A stretch of DNA of 38,306 nt, taken from assembly GCA_045643885.1 (NCBI GenBank), contig JAZRFY010000020.1, forward strand, positions 1 through 38,306, in the 5' to 3' direction. This DNA is from RGIG4608 sp045643885 (GTDB taxonomy: Bacteria > Bacillota > Clostridia > Oscillospirales > CAG-272). Shown here piece after piece: positions 16,864 through 24,030 of the stretch. The position numbers and the translations under genes were made by a program. The notes under the pieces were generated by a model. It had not been told where the DNA came from. It did no database searches and saw nothing but the letters and a program-made list of their open reading frames with translations. Each line of letters begins with the position of its first letter. Positions within the stretch are counted from its first letter, which is position 1.

Positions 16864-18072
16864 TTAGTGCTTCTCAAGGTCGATGCCAACGCTTTGAAGC
16901 TTTTCGAAAAAGTCGGGGAATGATTTGTTTACTGCCTCTGCACCCTTGATTTCACCACCAAAGATAGTGCAAAGAATGGCAAGTGCCATTACTACACGGT
17001 GATCGTTATGACCGTCGAGTATCTCTGTAGGACGGTGGAATTCCTTGGGGAAGACGATGATATCGTCCTCGTTTACTGTCACGGTCACTCCGAATTTACG
17101 AAGCTCCTGTGCCATGGCCTCCCCTCGGTCACTTTCCTTAAGACGAAGACGGCGTGTTCCGGTAAAGATACCACCGTTATTAGCTGCTGCAAGAGCAAAA
17201 AGGATGGGGCCTAAGTCGGGGCAGTCGGAAATATTGATTGAGGGAGTACCTCTTTTTATCATTTCAAAGTATTTGGAGAATATTCTGTCACCCTGAACGG
17301 AGTTTTCATCAAGTCCTTCGATAGTAACGTCGCCGCCAAGAACGTTGAGTGCTGCAAAGAAGGATGCGTTAGAATAGTCACCCTCAACGCTATCGTTTAC
17401 AGGGCTATATTTCTGACCACCGGGGATATAGAGTGTGCGCTCATTCTTCCATTCGATCTTCATGCCGAATCTTCTCATAACGTTAAGAGTGAGATCGATG
17501 TATGAATGGCTCTCGATAGGCTGAGTGATGGAGATCTGGCTATCCTTTTTAAGGACGGGAAGGGCAAAGAGAAGACCTGAAATAAACTGGCTTGAGATAT
17601 TACCCTGAACCTTGAAATTGCCTGCTCTTAAAGGACCTTCAAGGATGATTCTTTCCTTTTCCTTTACAAACATGAGGTCCTGCTCCTTGCAGATGCCCTG
17701 ATATACTGAAAGGGGACGGGCAAGAAGATTCTGTGAACCGTAGAATATACTCTTTTTACCTGTAAGGAGTGCCAATGGGATGAAGAAACGGAGTGTACTA
17801 CCACTCTCTCTGCAGAAAAATTCCTGAATCTGCTTGTTCTTTTTTACCTCGCGTCCTGTAATTTCAAGAACGTCTCCCTTATGGGTATACTGAACGCCGA
17901 TTGCGGCAAGACAGTCAAGAGTTGCCTGAACGTCTTCTGAATTATTGATACCTGTGATAGTACTTTTTGCATTGGCAAGACCACCGCAGATGAGCATTCT
18001 GTGAGCAACGCTCTTTGAAGGGGGCGCGATTATAGTGCCGTGAGCTTTTCCTCGGTTTATAGTAACGTTCAT
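16864..18072 (-). CDS. aroA: 3-phosphoshikimate 1-carboxyvinyltransferase (EPSP synthase)
   Basis: 402 aa. It transfers the enolpyruvyl group of PEP to shikimate-3-phosphate. Motifs are PPSKSVAHR (17-25), RESGSTLRF (88-96, in place of the common GNSGTTLR), SSQFISGLL (160-168), RLRLKESDR and DHRVVMA near the C-terminus. All expected substrate-binding Lys, Arg and Asp/Glu positions appear present. It is slightly shorter than typical proteins of about 430 aa. The start overlaps the aroQ stop by ATGA, with AGGAGG upstream. It sits between dehydroquinase and DAHP synthase in the chorismate operon. Confidence 0.95.
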   Translation of the reverse strand: MNVTINRGKAHGTIIAPPSKSVAHRMLICGGLANAKSTITGINNSEDVQATLDCLAAIGVQYTHKGDVLEITGREVKKNKQIQEFFCRESGSTLRFFIPLALLTGKKSIFYGSQNLLARPLSVYQGICKEQDLMFVKEKERIILEGPLRAGNFKVQGNISSQFISGLLFALPVLKKDSQISITQPIESHSYIDLTLNVMRRFGMKIEWKNERTLYIPGGQKYSPVNDSVEGDYSNASFFAALNVLGGDVTIEGLDENSVQGDRIFSKYFEMIKRGTPSINISDCPDLGPILFALAAANNGGIFTGTRRLRLKESDRGEAMAQELRKFGVTVTVNEDDIIVFPKEFHRPTEILDGHNDHRVVMALAILCTIFGGEIKGAEAVNKSFPDFFEKLQSVGIDLEKH

Positions 18073-18512
18073 TTTCTTTCCTCCTGAATGTGTTTTATAA
18101 GTTGATCGATGGCGTAAAGATATCCGTCAGTTCCTTTTCCCGAAACTGTAAGGATGCACGCCTGTCTTATATAGCTTATTTGTCTGAAATCTTCGCGAGA
18201 GCTTACGTCGGAGATGTGAATCTCGACTGTGGGGAGCTTTACTGATTTCACCGCATCAAGCAAGGCTATGCTTGTGTGAGTATACGCCGCGGGATTTATC
18301 ACGATGCCGTCAAAATGCTCGAAATAAGCACTCTGGATAAAGTCCACCAGGTCACCCTCGTGATTTGACTGCTTTATCTCCACCTCGCAAAGTCCTTTGC
18401 AGTGGTTGATTATTTTATTTTCGAGATCCTTATACGTTTCGTGTCCGTAGTGCTCGGGCTCGCGAATGCCGAGCATATTAAGATTTGGTCCGTTTATGAT
18501 CAATATCTTCAT
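18069..18512 (-). CDS. aroQ: 3-dehydroquinate dehydratase, type II
   Basis: 147 aa, typical of the small dodecameric type II enzyme, which removes water from 3-dehydroquinate. Motifs in order are INGPNLNMLGIREPEHYG (catalytic Tyr loop), QSNHEGDLVDFI, INPAAYTHTSIALLDA, VEIHISDVSSRE and the final basic tail. The catalytic Arg, Tyr and His regions are present. The start overlaps the aroE-aroK stop by ATGA and its own stop overlaps aroA by ATGA. The gene symbol follows the type II convention; it should not be confused with the AroQ-class chorismate mutase domain in this operon. Confidence 0.96.
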   Translation of the reverse strand: MKILIINGPNLNMLGIREPEHYGHETYKDLENKIINHCKGLCEVEIKQSNHEGDLVDFIQSAYFEHFDGIVINPAAYTHTSIALLDAVKSVKLPTVEIHISDVSSREDFRQISYIRQACILTVSGKGTDGYLYAIDQLIKHIQEERK

Positions 18513-19753
18513 CTTTTTGTATAAAACTCCTCTTTGATAAGATTTGCTTCCTCCTGCGCTGAAAGATCTCCGTTGATTTTAACGTCGCAGACTGAGGTGT
18601 AGATGCCGTATCTTGCGATATAAAGTGATTCGATATCACTTTTCTTTGTCGCAAGGGGACGGCTGTCTGTCGGGATGAGATTTTCAAGAGAACGGTCAAG
18701 GAAATAGAGTCTTCCGTTTGAACGGAGTGCCTCGACGTTTTCCTTTCTCAATATGCAACCACCACCTGTGGCGATGATGATTCCGTTTCTTTTGGATATA
18801 TTTTCAGTAACCTCGGTCTCGATATCGCGAAAATCCTTTTCTGTATGTGTTTTAAAGAATTCTGCAATCGTTGTGCCGAGCTTATTTTCGATTTCTGCAT
18901 CAAGGTCTATCATTTCTCGGTCAAGCATTTTGGAAAGGGAAACGCCAACCGTGGTTTTTCCCGAACTTGGCATACCGATAAGAACGATATTTTCCTTGGA
19001 TTTGCCGATTTTTTGATATATTTCGTTGGTTTTGTTTGCATCAAGCTTTGTGCCGGTGAACAATTCCACAGCACCCACGGCTTGAGAAACGAGCATATAG
19101 AGTCCACCCTCGGCACAAAGTCCCTTTTCCTTAGCATCAAGCACCAGCTTTGTGCGAATGGGATTGTAAACTGCATCAAAGACTGCAGTAAGCCTTGGAA
19201 ATTTACTTATATCGATGGGGGATGCATACTGATTCGGATACATTCCAACGGGAGTTCCGTTGATTATTACGTCCGCATCACAAAAATGCTCCATTGCCTC
19301 GTCATAAGTGACGGTATTGCTTCTTTTCTCTCTCGAAACAAGCATTACCTCACTTGCTCCAAGATGTTTTGCGACAAGATAAGAGGTTCGTGATGCACCA
19401 CCTGTGCCAAGCACAAGCACCTTTTTGCCGTTCATATCGTAATTTGTGCGAAGAATTTGCTCCTTCATTCCGATATAGTCGGTGTTGAATCCCGAAAGCT
19501 TTCCGTTTTTGTTGACGATTACGTTTACTGCCTCAAGGACTCTTGCCTCTTCCGATATTTCGTCAAGGTATTGGATGACATCCTTTTTATACGGAATAGT
19601 AACGTTTATTGCAAGAAAATCGCGCTTTGTCATAAATGATTCAAGATCGCTCTTTGCTATCTCGCAAATCTCGTAAGAGTAATCTGCAAGCTGCTCGTGT
19701 ATCTCCTTTGAAAAGCTATGCGAAAGCTTTTCTCCGATAAGTCCGTATTGCAT
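18509..19753 (-). CDS. Bifunctional shikimate dehydrogenase-shikimate kinase fusion
   Basis: 414 aa, two fused enzymes. Residues 1-245 are AroE: SHSFSK substrate loop (11-16), catalytic Lys56 in NVTIPYKK, Asp92 in GFNTDY, NADP Rossmann loop LGTGGAS (115-121), NGTPVGM (165-171) and a C-terminal GG...Q motif. Residues 254-414 are AroK: Walker A GMPSSGKT (260-267), DLDAEIE (283-289), FRDIE with Arg309, TGGGC (329-333), lid RPLA (365-368) and RYGIY (381-385). Together they reduce 3-dehydroshikimate and phosphorylate shikimate. Both domains look complete. AAGGAG precedes the start; a small hairpin can form over it. It lies 33 nt after aroC and overlaps aroQ by ATGA. Confidence 0.94.
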   Translation of the reverse strand: MQYGLIGEKLSHSFSKEIHEQLADYSYEICEIAKSDLESFMTKRDFLAINVTIPYKKDVIQYLDEISEEARVLEAVNVIVNKNGKLSGFNTDYIGMKEQILRTNYDMNGKKVLVLGTGGASRTSYLVAKHLGASEVMLVSREKRSNTVTYDEAMEHFCDADVIINGTPVGMYPNQYASPIDISKFPRLTAVFDAVYNPIRTKLVLDAKEKGLCAEGGLYMLVSQAVGAVELFTGTKLDANKTNEIYQKIGKSKENIVLIGMPSSGKTTVGVSLSKMLDREMIDLDAEIENKLGTTIAEFFKTHTEKDFRDIETEVTENISKRNGIIIATGGGCILRKENVEALRSNGRLYFLDRSLENLIPTDSRPLATKKSDIESLYIARYGIYTSVCDVKINGDLSAQEEANLIKEEFYTKR

Positions 19754-19786
19754 AAGGAGTCTCCTTTCTTTGAAGGTGATTCAGCA

Positions 19787-20878
19787 TTAATCGAGGAAAT
19801 AGTCAGTTCCGTATCTGCCGATAAGTGCATCGGCAATAACTATTGCAGAAAGTGTTTCGGCAACAACGCATGCTCTTGGGATGATTGTGGCATCGTGTCT
19901 GCCTTGAATTTCCACTTCGGTATCGATCATATCTATAAAGTTGACCGTTTTTTGCTTTCTCGCTATGGATGATGTGGGCTTTACAACGCACTTGAAGGTG
20001 ATGGGCATACCGTTAGAGATACCACCGTTGATGCCACCGTTATTGTTGCTACGTGTCTTGATTTCGTTGTTGTCAACGAAGAACTCATCGTTCATTGTGC
20101 TTCCGTAAACGTCTGCACAGCCAAAGCCGAGTCCGAATTCTATTCCCTTGATTGCAGGAATGGAGAACATAGCGTGTGAAATAACGCTTTCAAGACTGTC
20201 AAACCAAGGCTCACCAACGCCTGCAGGGACACCGACAATGGCAGTTTCCATGATTCCGCCAACACTGTCGTCGTTCAATTTGATCTCAAGCATTTTGTCA
20301 AGCATCTTGCTCTTTGTCTCGTCGTCGAGGATGGAGAACTGATATTTTTGAAGCATCTTGATATCTTCAACGTAATTTTCAAAATCTCGGTCGCAGATGC
20401 CTGCACACTTGTGGATATGCGTGCCAATATAGATATTTTTCTTTTCGAGTGCAGACTGAATGATAGCACCGGCTGCAACCAAAGCAACTGTTACTCTGCC
20501 TGAAAAATGACCGCCTCCACGGTAGTCCTGGAAGCCGTGGTATTTACAGTTTGCAGTGTAGTCGGCATGCCCGGGACGAGCAACTGATCCAAACAGCTGA
20601 TAATCGGAGCTGTTAACGTCTCTGTTGGGAATGATTATGCAAAGGGGAGTGCCGGTCGTGTGTCCTTCGAAAACACCGCTGACGATCTGGTAATCGTCTT
20701 TTTCCACTCTTTTGGTGCATACCTGTGATTTGGAGCGTCTTCTATTAAGTTGAGTATCGATAAATTCATAGTCAATTTTGATGCCGGGAGTAAGACCGTC
20801 AATGACGGCTCCGATGGCATCTCCATGGCTTTCGCCGAAAAGAGTAATCTTTAAGGCGTTGCCAAAAGTATTTTTCAT
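19787..20878 (-). CDS. aroC: Chorismate synthase
   Basis: 363 aa. It converts EPSP to chorismate with reduced FMN. Signatures are FGESHGDAIG (around 13-22), RRRSKS, GHTTGTPL, ARPGHADYT, YRGGGHFSGR and EIQGRHDA. The start at 20878 (MKNTFGNALK) was chosen because GGAGG lies 6 nt upstream; the ATG five codons earlier overlaps the ribosome binding site. Its start overlaps the stop of the aroB fusion by ATGA. Placing chorismate synthase second in the operon, right after the mutase-carrying fusion, is unusual relative to reaction order. Confidence 0.96.
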   Translation of the reverse strand: MKNTFGNALKITLFGESHGDAIGAVIDGLTPGIKIDYEFIDTQLNRRRSKSQVCTKRVEKDDYQIVSGVFEGHTTGTPLCIIIPNRDVNSSDYQLFGSVARPGHADYTANCKYHGFQDYRGGGHFSGRVTVALVAAGAIIQSALEKKNIYIGTHIHKCAGICDRDFENYVEDIKMLQKYQFSILDDETKSKMLDKMLEIKLNDDSVGGIMETAIVGVPAGVGEPWFDSLESVISHAMFSIPAIKGIEFGLGFGCADVYGSTMNDEFFVDNNEIKTRSNNNGGINGGISNGMPITFKCVVKPTSSIARKQKTVNFIDMIDTEVEIQGRHDATIIPRACVVAETLSAIVIADALIGRYGTDYFLD

Positions 20879-22191
20879 TGAATGCCTCCACATTTTGGGG
20901 ACAAATAGTCCCTTATATTTTCTATAGGCATCTTGCGAAGCTCCGCTTGGCCTATTTCACTTACAAAAGTTATTGTAATATTGTCACCGGATGCTTTTTT
21001 ATCGCGAAGGATAAAATCAAAAAGCTTATCGGTGTCGGTATCGAGCTCGGTTTCAAGTCCCATACCGTCAATTATTGTTAAAAGTCTTTCTCTTACTGAC
21101 TCAGAGCACATATAGAGCATGCCAAGAGCCACACATTCACCGTGCAAAAGACTTGAAGTGCTCTCAATCGCGTGGCCTATTGTGTGACCGAAATTGAGAA
21201 TTTTTCTCTCACCGCTTTCATGGACGTCGCGCTCAACGATTCCACGCTTGATGAGAAGGGAACGAAGGATTACCTCCTCTATATCGGAAAGATATTCGTC
21301 ATTTTCGAACATGTGAAAAAGCTTTGGATCACTTGTTGCAGCCATTTTAAGAGATTCGGCAAGCCCCGCTCTTATCTGACGGATGTCGAGAGTGAGCAAA
21401 AGCTCGGGATCGATAAGCACTCTCTTGGGCTGATAGAATGCGCCAACGATATTTTTGTATCCACCAAGGTCGATGGCAACCTTTCCTCCGATGGATGAAT
21501 CCACTTGAGAAAGTAGGGTGGTTGGAACGTTGTAAAAATCAACGCCCCTCATATATGACGATGCAACGAATCCTGCAAGGTCACCCACAACACCACCACC
21601 AACTGCAACAACGCAGTCACTTCGTGTAAATCTGTTTTCTGCCATCAAGGTAAGAATTGATTCGTAATTTGCAAGATTTTTGCTGCTCTCACCCGATTCT
21701 ACGGTATGGATTACGGCATCCTTGCATTTTTTTGCAATTGTCTGAGAGTATTGTGTGGGAACACCGCTATCCGTTACGATGAGTACCTTTCTGTCAAGAT
21801 TCAAATAATTTTCGGCATTTTCGAGTGCTCCACAGCCTAAAATTATATCGTAACTGTCCTCGCCCAAGGAAATGGGGATTATTTTAAAGTTGTCCTTTTC
21901 ATAAAGAATGCCGCTCGGTGCATCAGGGTATAGCTCTGCCTGATACGAGCGGGATATTGCCATATTGCTTTTGATAAAATTGATATAGTGTGCCTTAAGA
22001 GAGGAATCTTCAATAAAGGCAGAGTTTGCTTCTACCACTTCATTTTCGCGTTTTGCATCAAATATAGGAAGGGAATTTTCAGCCTTATAATCGGCAATTT
22101 CTTTAACGGCATGCATACGCTCGCAAAAGAGCTTTGCCATAGCTTTATCAGTTTCATTTATTTTTGCTCTTGCGCCAATAATGTCAGCCAT
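20875..22191 (-). CDS. aroB: Chorismate mutase (AroQ class)-3-dehydroquinate synthase fusion
   Basis: 438 aa, first gene of the aro operon. Residues 1-87 are an AroQ-class chorismate mutase. Counterparts of all eight E. coli mutase active-site residues are present at conserved spacing: R8, R25, K36, D45, R48, E49, S80 and Q84. From about residue 95 on it is dehydroquinate synthase: GGGVVGDLAGF (198-208), PTTLLSQVDSSIGGKV, GLAESLK with E279, GHTIGHAIE with H336, and HGE with H350 (the metal ligands). It makes 3-dehydroquinate from DAHP and probably also prephenate from chorismate. The start at 22191 (MADIIGARAK) is set by AAGGAGG, 9 nt upstream. The linker is short (about 10 residues). I do not know a commonly described fusion of these two activities. 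Confidence 0.95.
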   Translation of the reverse strand: MADIIGARAKINETDKAMAKLFCERMHAVKEIADYKAENSLPIFDAKRENEVVEANSAFIEDSSLKAHYINFIKSNMAISRSYQAELYPDAPSGILYEKDNFKIIPISLGEDSYDIILGCGALENAENYLNLDRKVLIVTDSGVPTQYSQTIAKKCKDAVIHTVESGESSKNLANYESILTLMAENRFTRSDCVVAVGGGVVGDLAGFVASSYMRGVDFYNVPTTLLSQVDSSIGGKVAIDLGGYKNIVGAFYQPKRVLIDPELLLTLDIRQIRAGLAESLKMAATSDPKLFHMFENDEYLSDIEEVILRSLLIKRGIVERDVHESGERKILNFGHTIGHAIESTSSLLHGECVALGMLYMCSESVRERLLTIIDGMGLETELDTDTDKLFDFILRDKKASGDNITITFVSEIGQAELRKMPIENIRDYLSPKCGGIQ

Positions 22192-22220
22192 AATATCCAT
22201 CCTCCTTACAAATTGCACAA

Positions 22221-22233
22221 TTATCAATGATAA
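22221..22233. promoter_or_regulatory. Palindromic operator at the aro operon start (site A)
   Basis: Perfect palindrome TTATCA-A-TGATAA, at about +4 to +16 of the predicted aro transcript. A near copy in inverted orientation lies over the tetR promoter. Flanking bases also match: in 22-bp windows (22219-22240 versus the complement of 22291-22312) 20 positions are identical. Binding by the divergent TetR protein is inferred. Confidence 0.65.
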
Positions 22234-22242
22234 CTTTTAATC

Positions 22243-22271
22243 ATTTTACTCTTTTTATTCAAAAAAGTCAA
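22243..22271 (-). promoter_or_regulatory. Promoter of the aro operon
   Basis: Minus-strand -35 TTGACT (22271-22266), 17-bp spacer, -10 TAAAAT (22248-22243). The leader is only about 45 nt, too short for a T-box or other large riboswitch. Confidence 0.75.
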
Positions 22272-22297
22272 TACATTTTCTAAATAATTTTTAAAAA

Positions 22298-22310
22298 TTA
22301 TCATTGACAA
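22298..22310. promoter_or_regulatory. Operator over the tetR -35 (site B)
   Basis: TTATCATTGACAA on the plus strand; its complement TTGTCAATGATAA differs from site A by one base. It contains nearly the whole -35 hexamer of tetR (22304-22309), the expected arrangement for autorepression. Confidence 0.6.
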
Positions 22311-22332
22311 TTTTGAAAAACTCGTATATAAT
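22304..22332 (+). promoter_or_regulatory. Promoter of the tetR gene
   Basis: Consensus -35 TTGACA (22304-22309), 17-bp spacer, consensus -10 TATAAT (22327-22332). The predicted start near 22339 gives a short leader. Confidence 0.88.
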
Positions 22333-22363
22333 AGAATTGACGAAATTTGAGGCGGTGATAATA

Positions 22364-22942
22364 ATGGACAATAAATTTGCAAGAAAGACTATAAAAGAAA
22401 GACTGATACTTGCCGGTATCGACGAGATAGGAAACTTTGGCGTTGCCAACTTTTCACTTCGTCAGGTAGCGGTTTCATGCAACGTTTCATGTGCAACTCC
22501 CTATAACTATTTTAAAAACAAAGAGGGATTTGTGGTTGAGATTATTCAGTATATCAAGCACCAGTGGTCCTTGCTCAAAACCGAAATCAACAAATTGTAT
22601 AAAAACGATGAAAAGCAGCTTCTTATCGAGCTTTGCGTTTTCTATATAAAATTCCTTGTTGGTAATCCTAATTACCGTTCTATCATAATGCTTGACGGAA
22701 TCGAGATCGATGACGAGAGCTTAGCCGATATTGAAAGTGCAAGAAACTTCATTGAGATGGAGCTTGAGCACTATATGAAGATAAACAACGTCTCTGAAAG
22801 AGAAGCAAGAAGAAAAAGCTTTGTTATCCGTGCTATCGTTTTTGAAGCTACTTTGCTCCTTGAAAGAGGGGATCTTGCAAACACAGCCGAAAATTTTGAT
22901 TTTATCAGATATTGCATCGCCAAGGAGCTTGCATTGGTGTAA
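22364..22942 (+). CDS. TetR-family transcriptional regulator, divergent from the aro operon
   Basis: 192 aa, the usual TetR size. The N-terminal helix-turn-helix spans about 8-55, with FSLRQVAVSCNVSCATPYNYF in place of the usual V-x-x-IA-x-x-A-G-V-S-x-x-T-x-Y-x-Y-F. An alpha-helical ligand-binding and dimerisation domain follows. Two cysteines, C39 and C43, lie in the turn and recognition helix. The start at 22364 (MDNKFARK) follows GAGGCGGTG; a longer open frame upstream has no site and would begin inside the promoter. It faces away from the aroB fusion, and inverted 13-bp sites lie between them, so it is a good candidate repressor of itself and of chorismate synthesis. The ligand is unknown. 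It is terminated alone before convergent dapA. Confidence 0.92.
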   Translation: MDNKFARKTIKERLILAGIDEIGNFGVANFSLRQVAVSCNVSCATPYNYFKNKEGFVVEIIQYIKHQWSLLKTEINKLYKNDEKQLLIELCVFYIKFLVGNPNYRSIIMLDGIEIDDESLADIESARNFIEMELEHYMKINNVSEREARRKSFVIRAIVFEATLLLERGDLANTAENFDFIRYCIAKELALV

Positions 22943-22952
22943 TTTAATACGT

Positions 22953-22984
22953 AAAAAACTCGTCTTGATGAAGACGAGTTTTTT
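22953..22984. terminator. Bidirectional terminator between tetR and dapA
   Basis: AAAAAACTCGTCTT-GATG-AAGACGAGTTTTTT. It has A- and T-runs on both flanks, so it can stop transcripts from both convergent genes. Confidence 0.9.
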
Positions 22985-22994
22985 GTTTGTGGTT

Positions 22995-23888
22995 TTATTC
23001 GAATTGGATATTGGCAAACGCACTAAAAAGCGTTTGCTTGTTTTTTTCATTCATTGGGCAAAGAGGGAGCCTGTATTCCTCCCTGCAAAAACCAAGATGC
23101 GAGAGAATGGCTTTGATCGGTATGGGATTCACCTCGCAAAAAAGAGCATTTATAAGGGGCAAAAGCTTAAGCTCTGAGGTGGTGGCTTCCTTCGTTTTGC
23201 CTTCGCTAAAGAGCTGATATATCTTTCGCGTTTCTTTCGGCAATGCGTTTGATAAAACGGATATTACACCGCAACCTCCGAGTGACAGGCAGGGGAGGGT
23301 TAGGTCGTCGTTGCCTGTGTAGACGGAAAGTCTGTCATTGCATCTTTCTATAAGCCTGGCAAGGTCGGAAGCTGATGGACTTGCCTCCTTTACGCCAACG
23401 ATATTTTTGTGATTTGCGAGTGTGTCATAGACGTCAAGTGGAATATTTACTCCGGTCCGTGAGGGAACGTTGTATAAAATTAAGGGCAAATCTATCTTGT
23501 CGGCTATGGCGTGATAGTGTTCGATAAGTCCTTCATTGCTTGCCTTGTTATAATACGGAGTGACAACCAAAAGCGCATCTGCTCCCACGTCGTAAGCAAA
23601 TTCAGACAGATGAAGTGCCTTTTTGGTGTCATTTGAGCCTGTTCCTGCAATTAAAGGGACTCTTCCGTTGATCTCTTTGACGGCAAAGGAAATAAGGTCA
23701 CGCTTTTCGCATTCGGAAAGGGTGGAGCTTTCGCCTGTCGTTCCGTTTATCAAAAGGGCATCGATACCACCCTCTATTTGAAATTCTATAATTCTTTTGA
23801 GTGACGGATAATCTATTTTTCCGTTGTCGAACGGAGTGATAAGGGCAGTCGCAACGCCCGAAAATACAGTTTTCTTGCTGTTTGTCAT
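22995..23888 (-). CDS. dapA: 4-hydroxy-tetrahydrodipicolinate synthase
   Basis: 297 aa. It condenses pyruvate with aspartate semialdehyde, the first step specific to lysine and diaminopimelate synthesis. Motifs are GTTGESSTL (substrate loop), VVTPYYNK, YNVPSRTG with the catalytic Tyr, and GVKEAS with the Schiff-base Lys. GGAG lies before the start. It stands alone, divergent from queA and convergent with tetR. I could not find a convincing promoter in the short shared upstream region, and no lysine riboswitch fits in it. Confidence 0.95.
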   Translation of the reverse strand: MTNSKKTVFSGVATALITPFDNGKIDYPSLKRIIEFQIEGGIDALLINGTTGESSTLSECEKRDLISFAVKEINGRVPLIAGTGSNDTKKALHLSEFAYDVGADALLVVTPYYNKASNEGLIEHYHAIADKIDLPLILYNVPSRTGVNIPLDVYDTLANHKNIVGVKEASPSASDLARLIERCNDRLSVYTGNDDLTLPCLSLGGCGVISVLSNALPKETRKIYQLFSEGKTKEATTSELKLLPLINALFCEVNPIPIKAILSHLGFCREEYRLPLCPMNEKNKQTLFSAFANIQFE

Positions 23889-23948
23889 AGTGATATCTCC
23901 AAAGTTAGTAAATTAGCAAATCAAAGGGAACAAATATTTTAAAACTTA

Positions 23949-23977
23949 TTGAAAAATGATGCAAAATATAGTATAAT
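23949..23977 (+). promoter_or_regulatory. Promoter of the queA operon
   Basis: -35 TTGAAA (23949-23954), 17-bp spacer, -10 TATAAT (23972-23977). Confidence 0.82.
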
Positions 23978-24030
23978 GTATATTGACATAATATGTTGAA
24001 AAATTCGAATTGATATAGATTGGACGAAAA

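Noticed and set aside
23889..24030. A lysine riboswitch upstream of dapA
   Set aside because: The shared intergenic space is about 140 nt including the queA promoter, too short for the lysine aptamer, and no such fold is visible.
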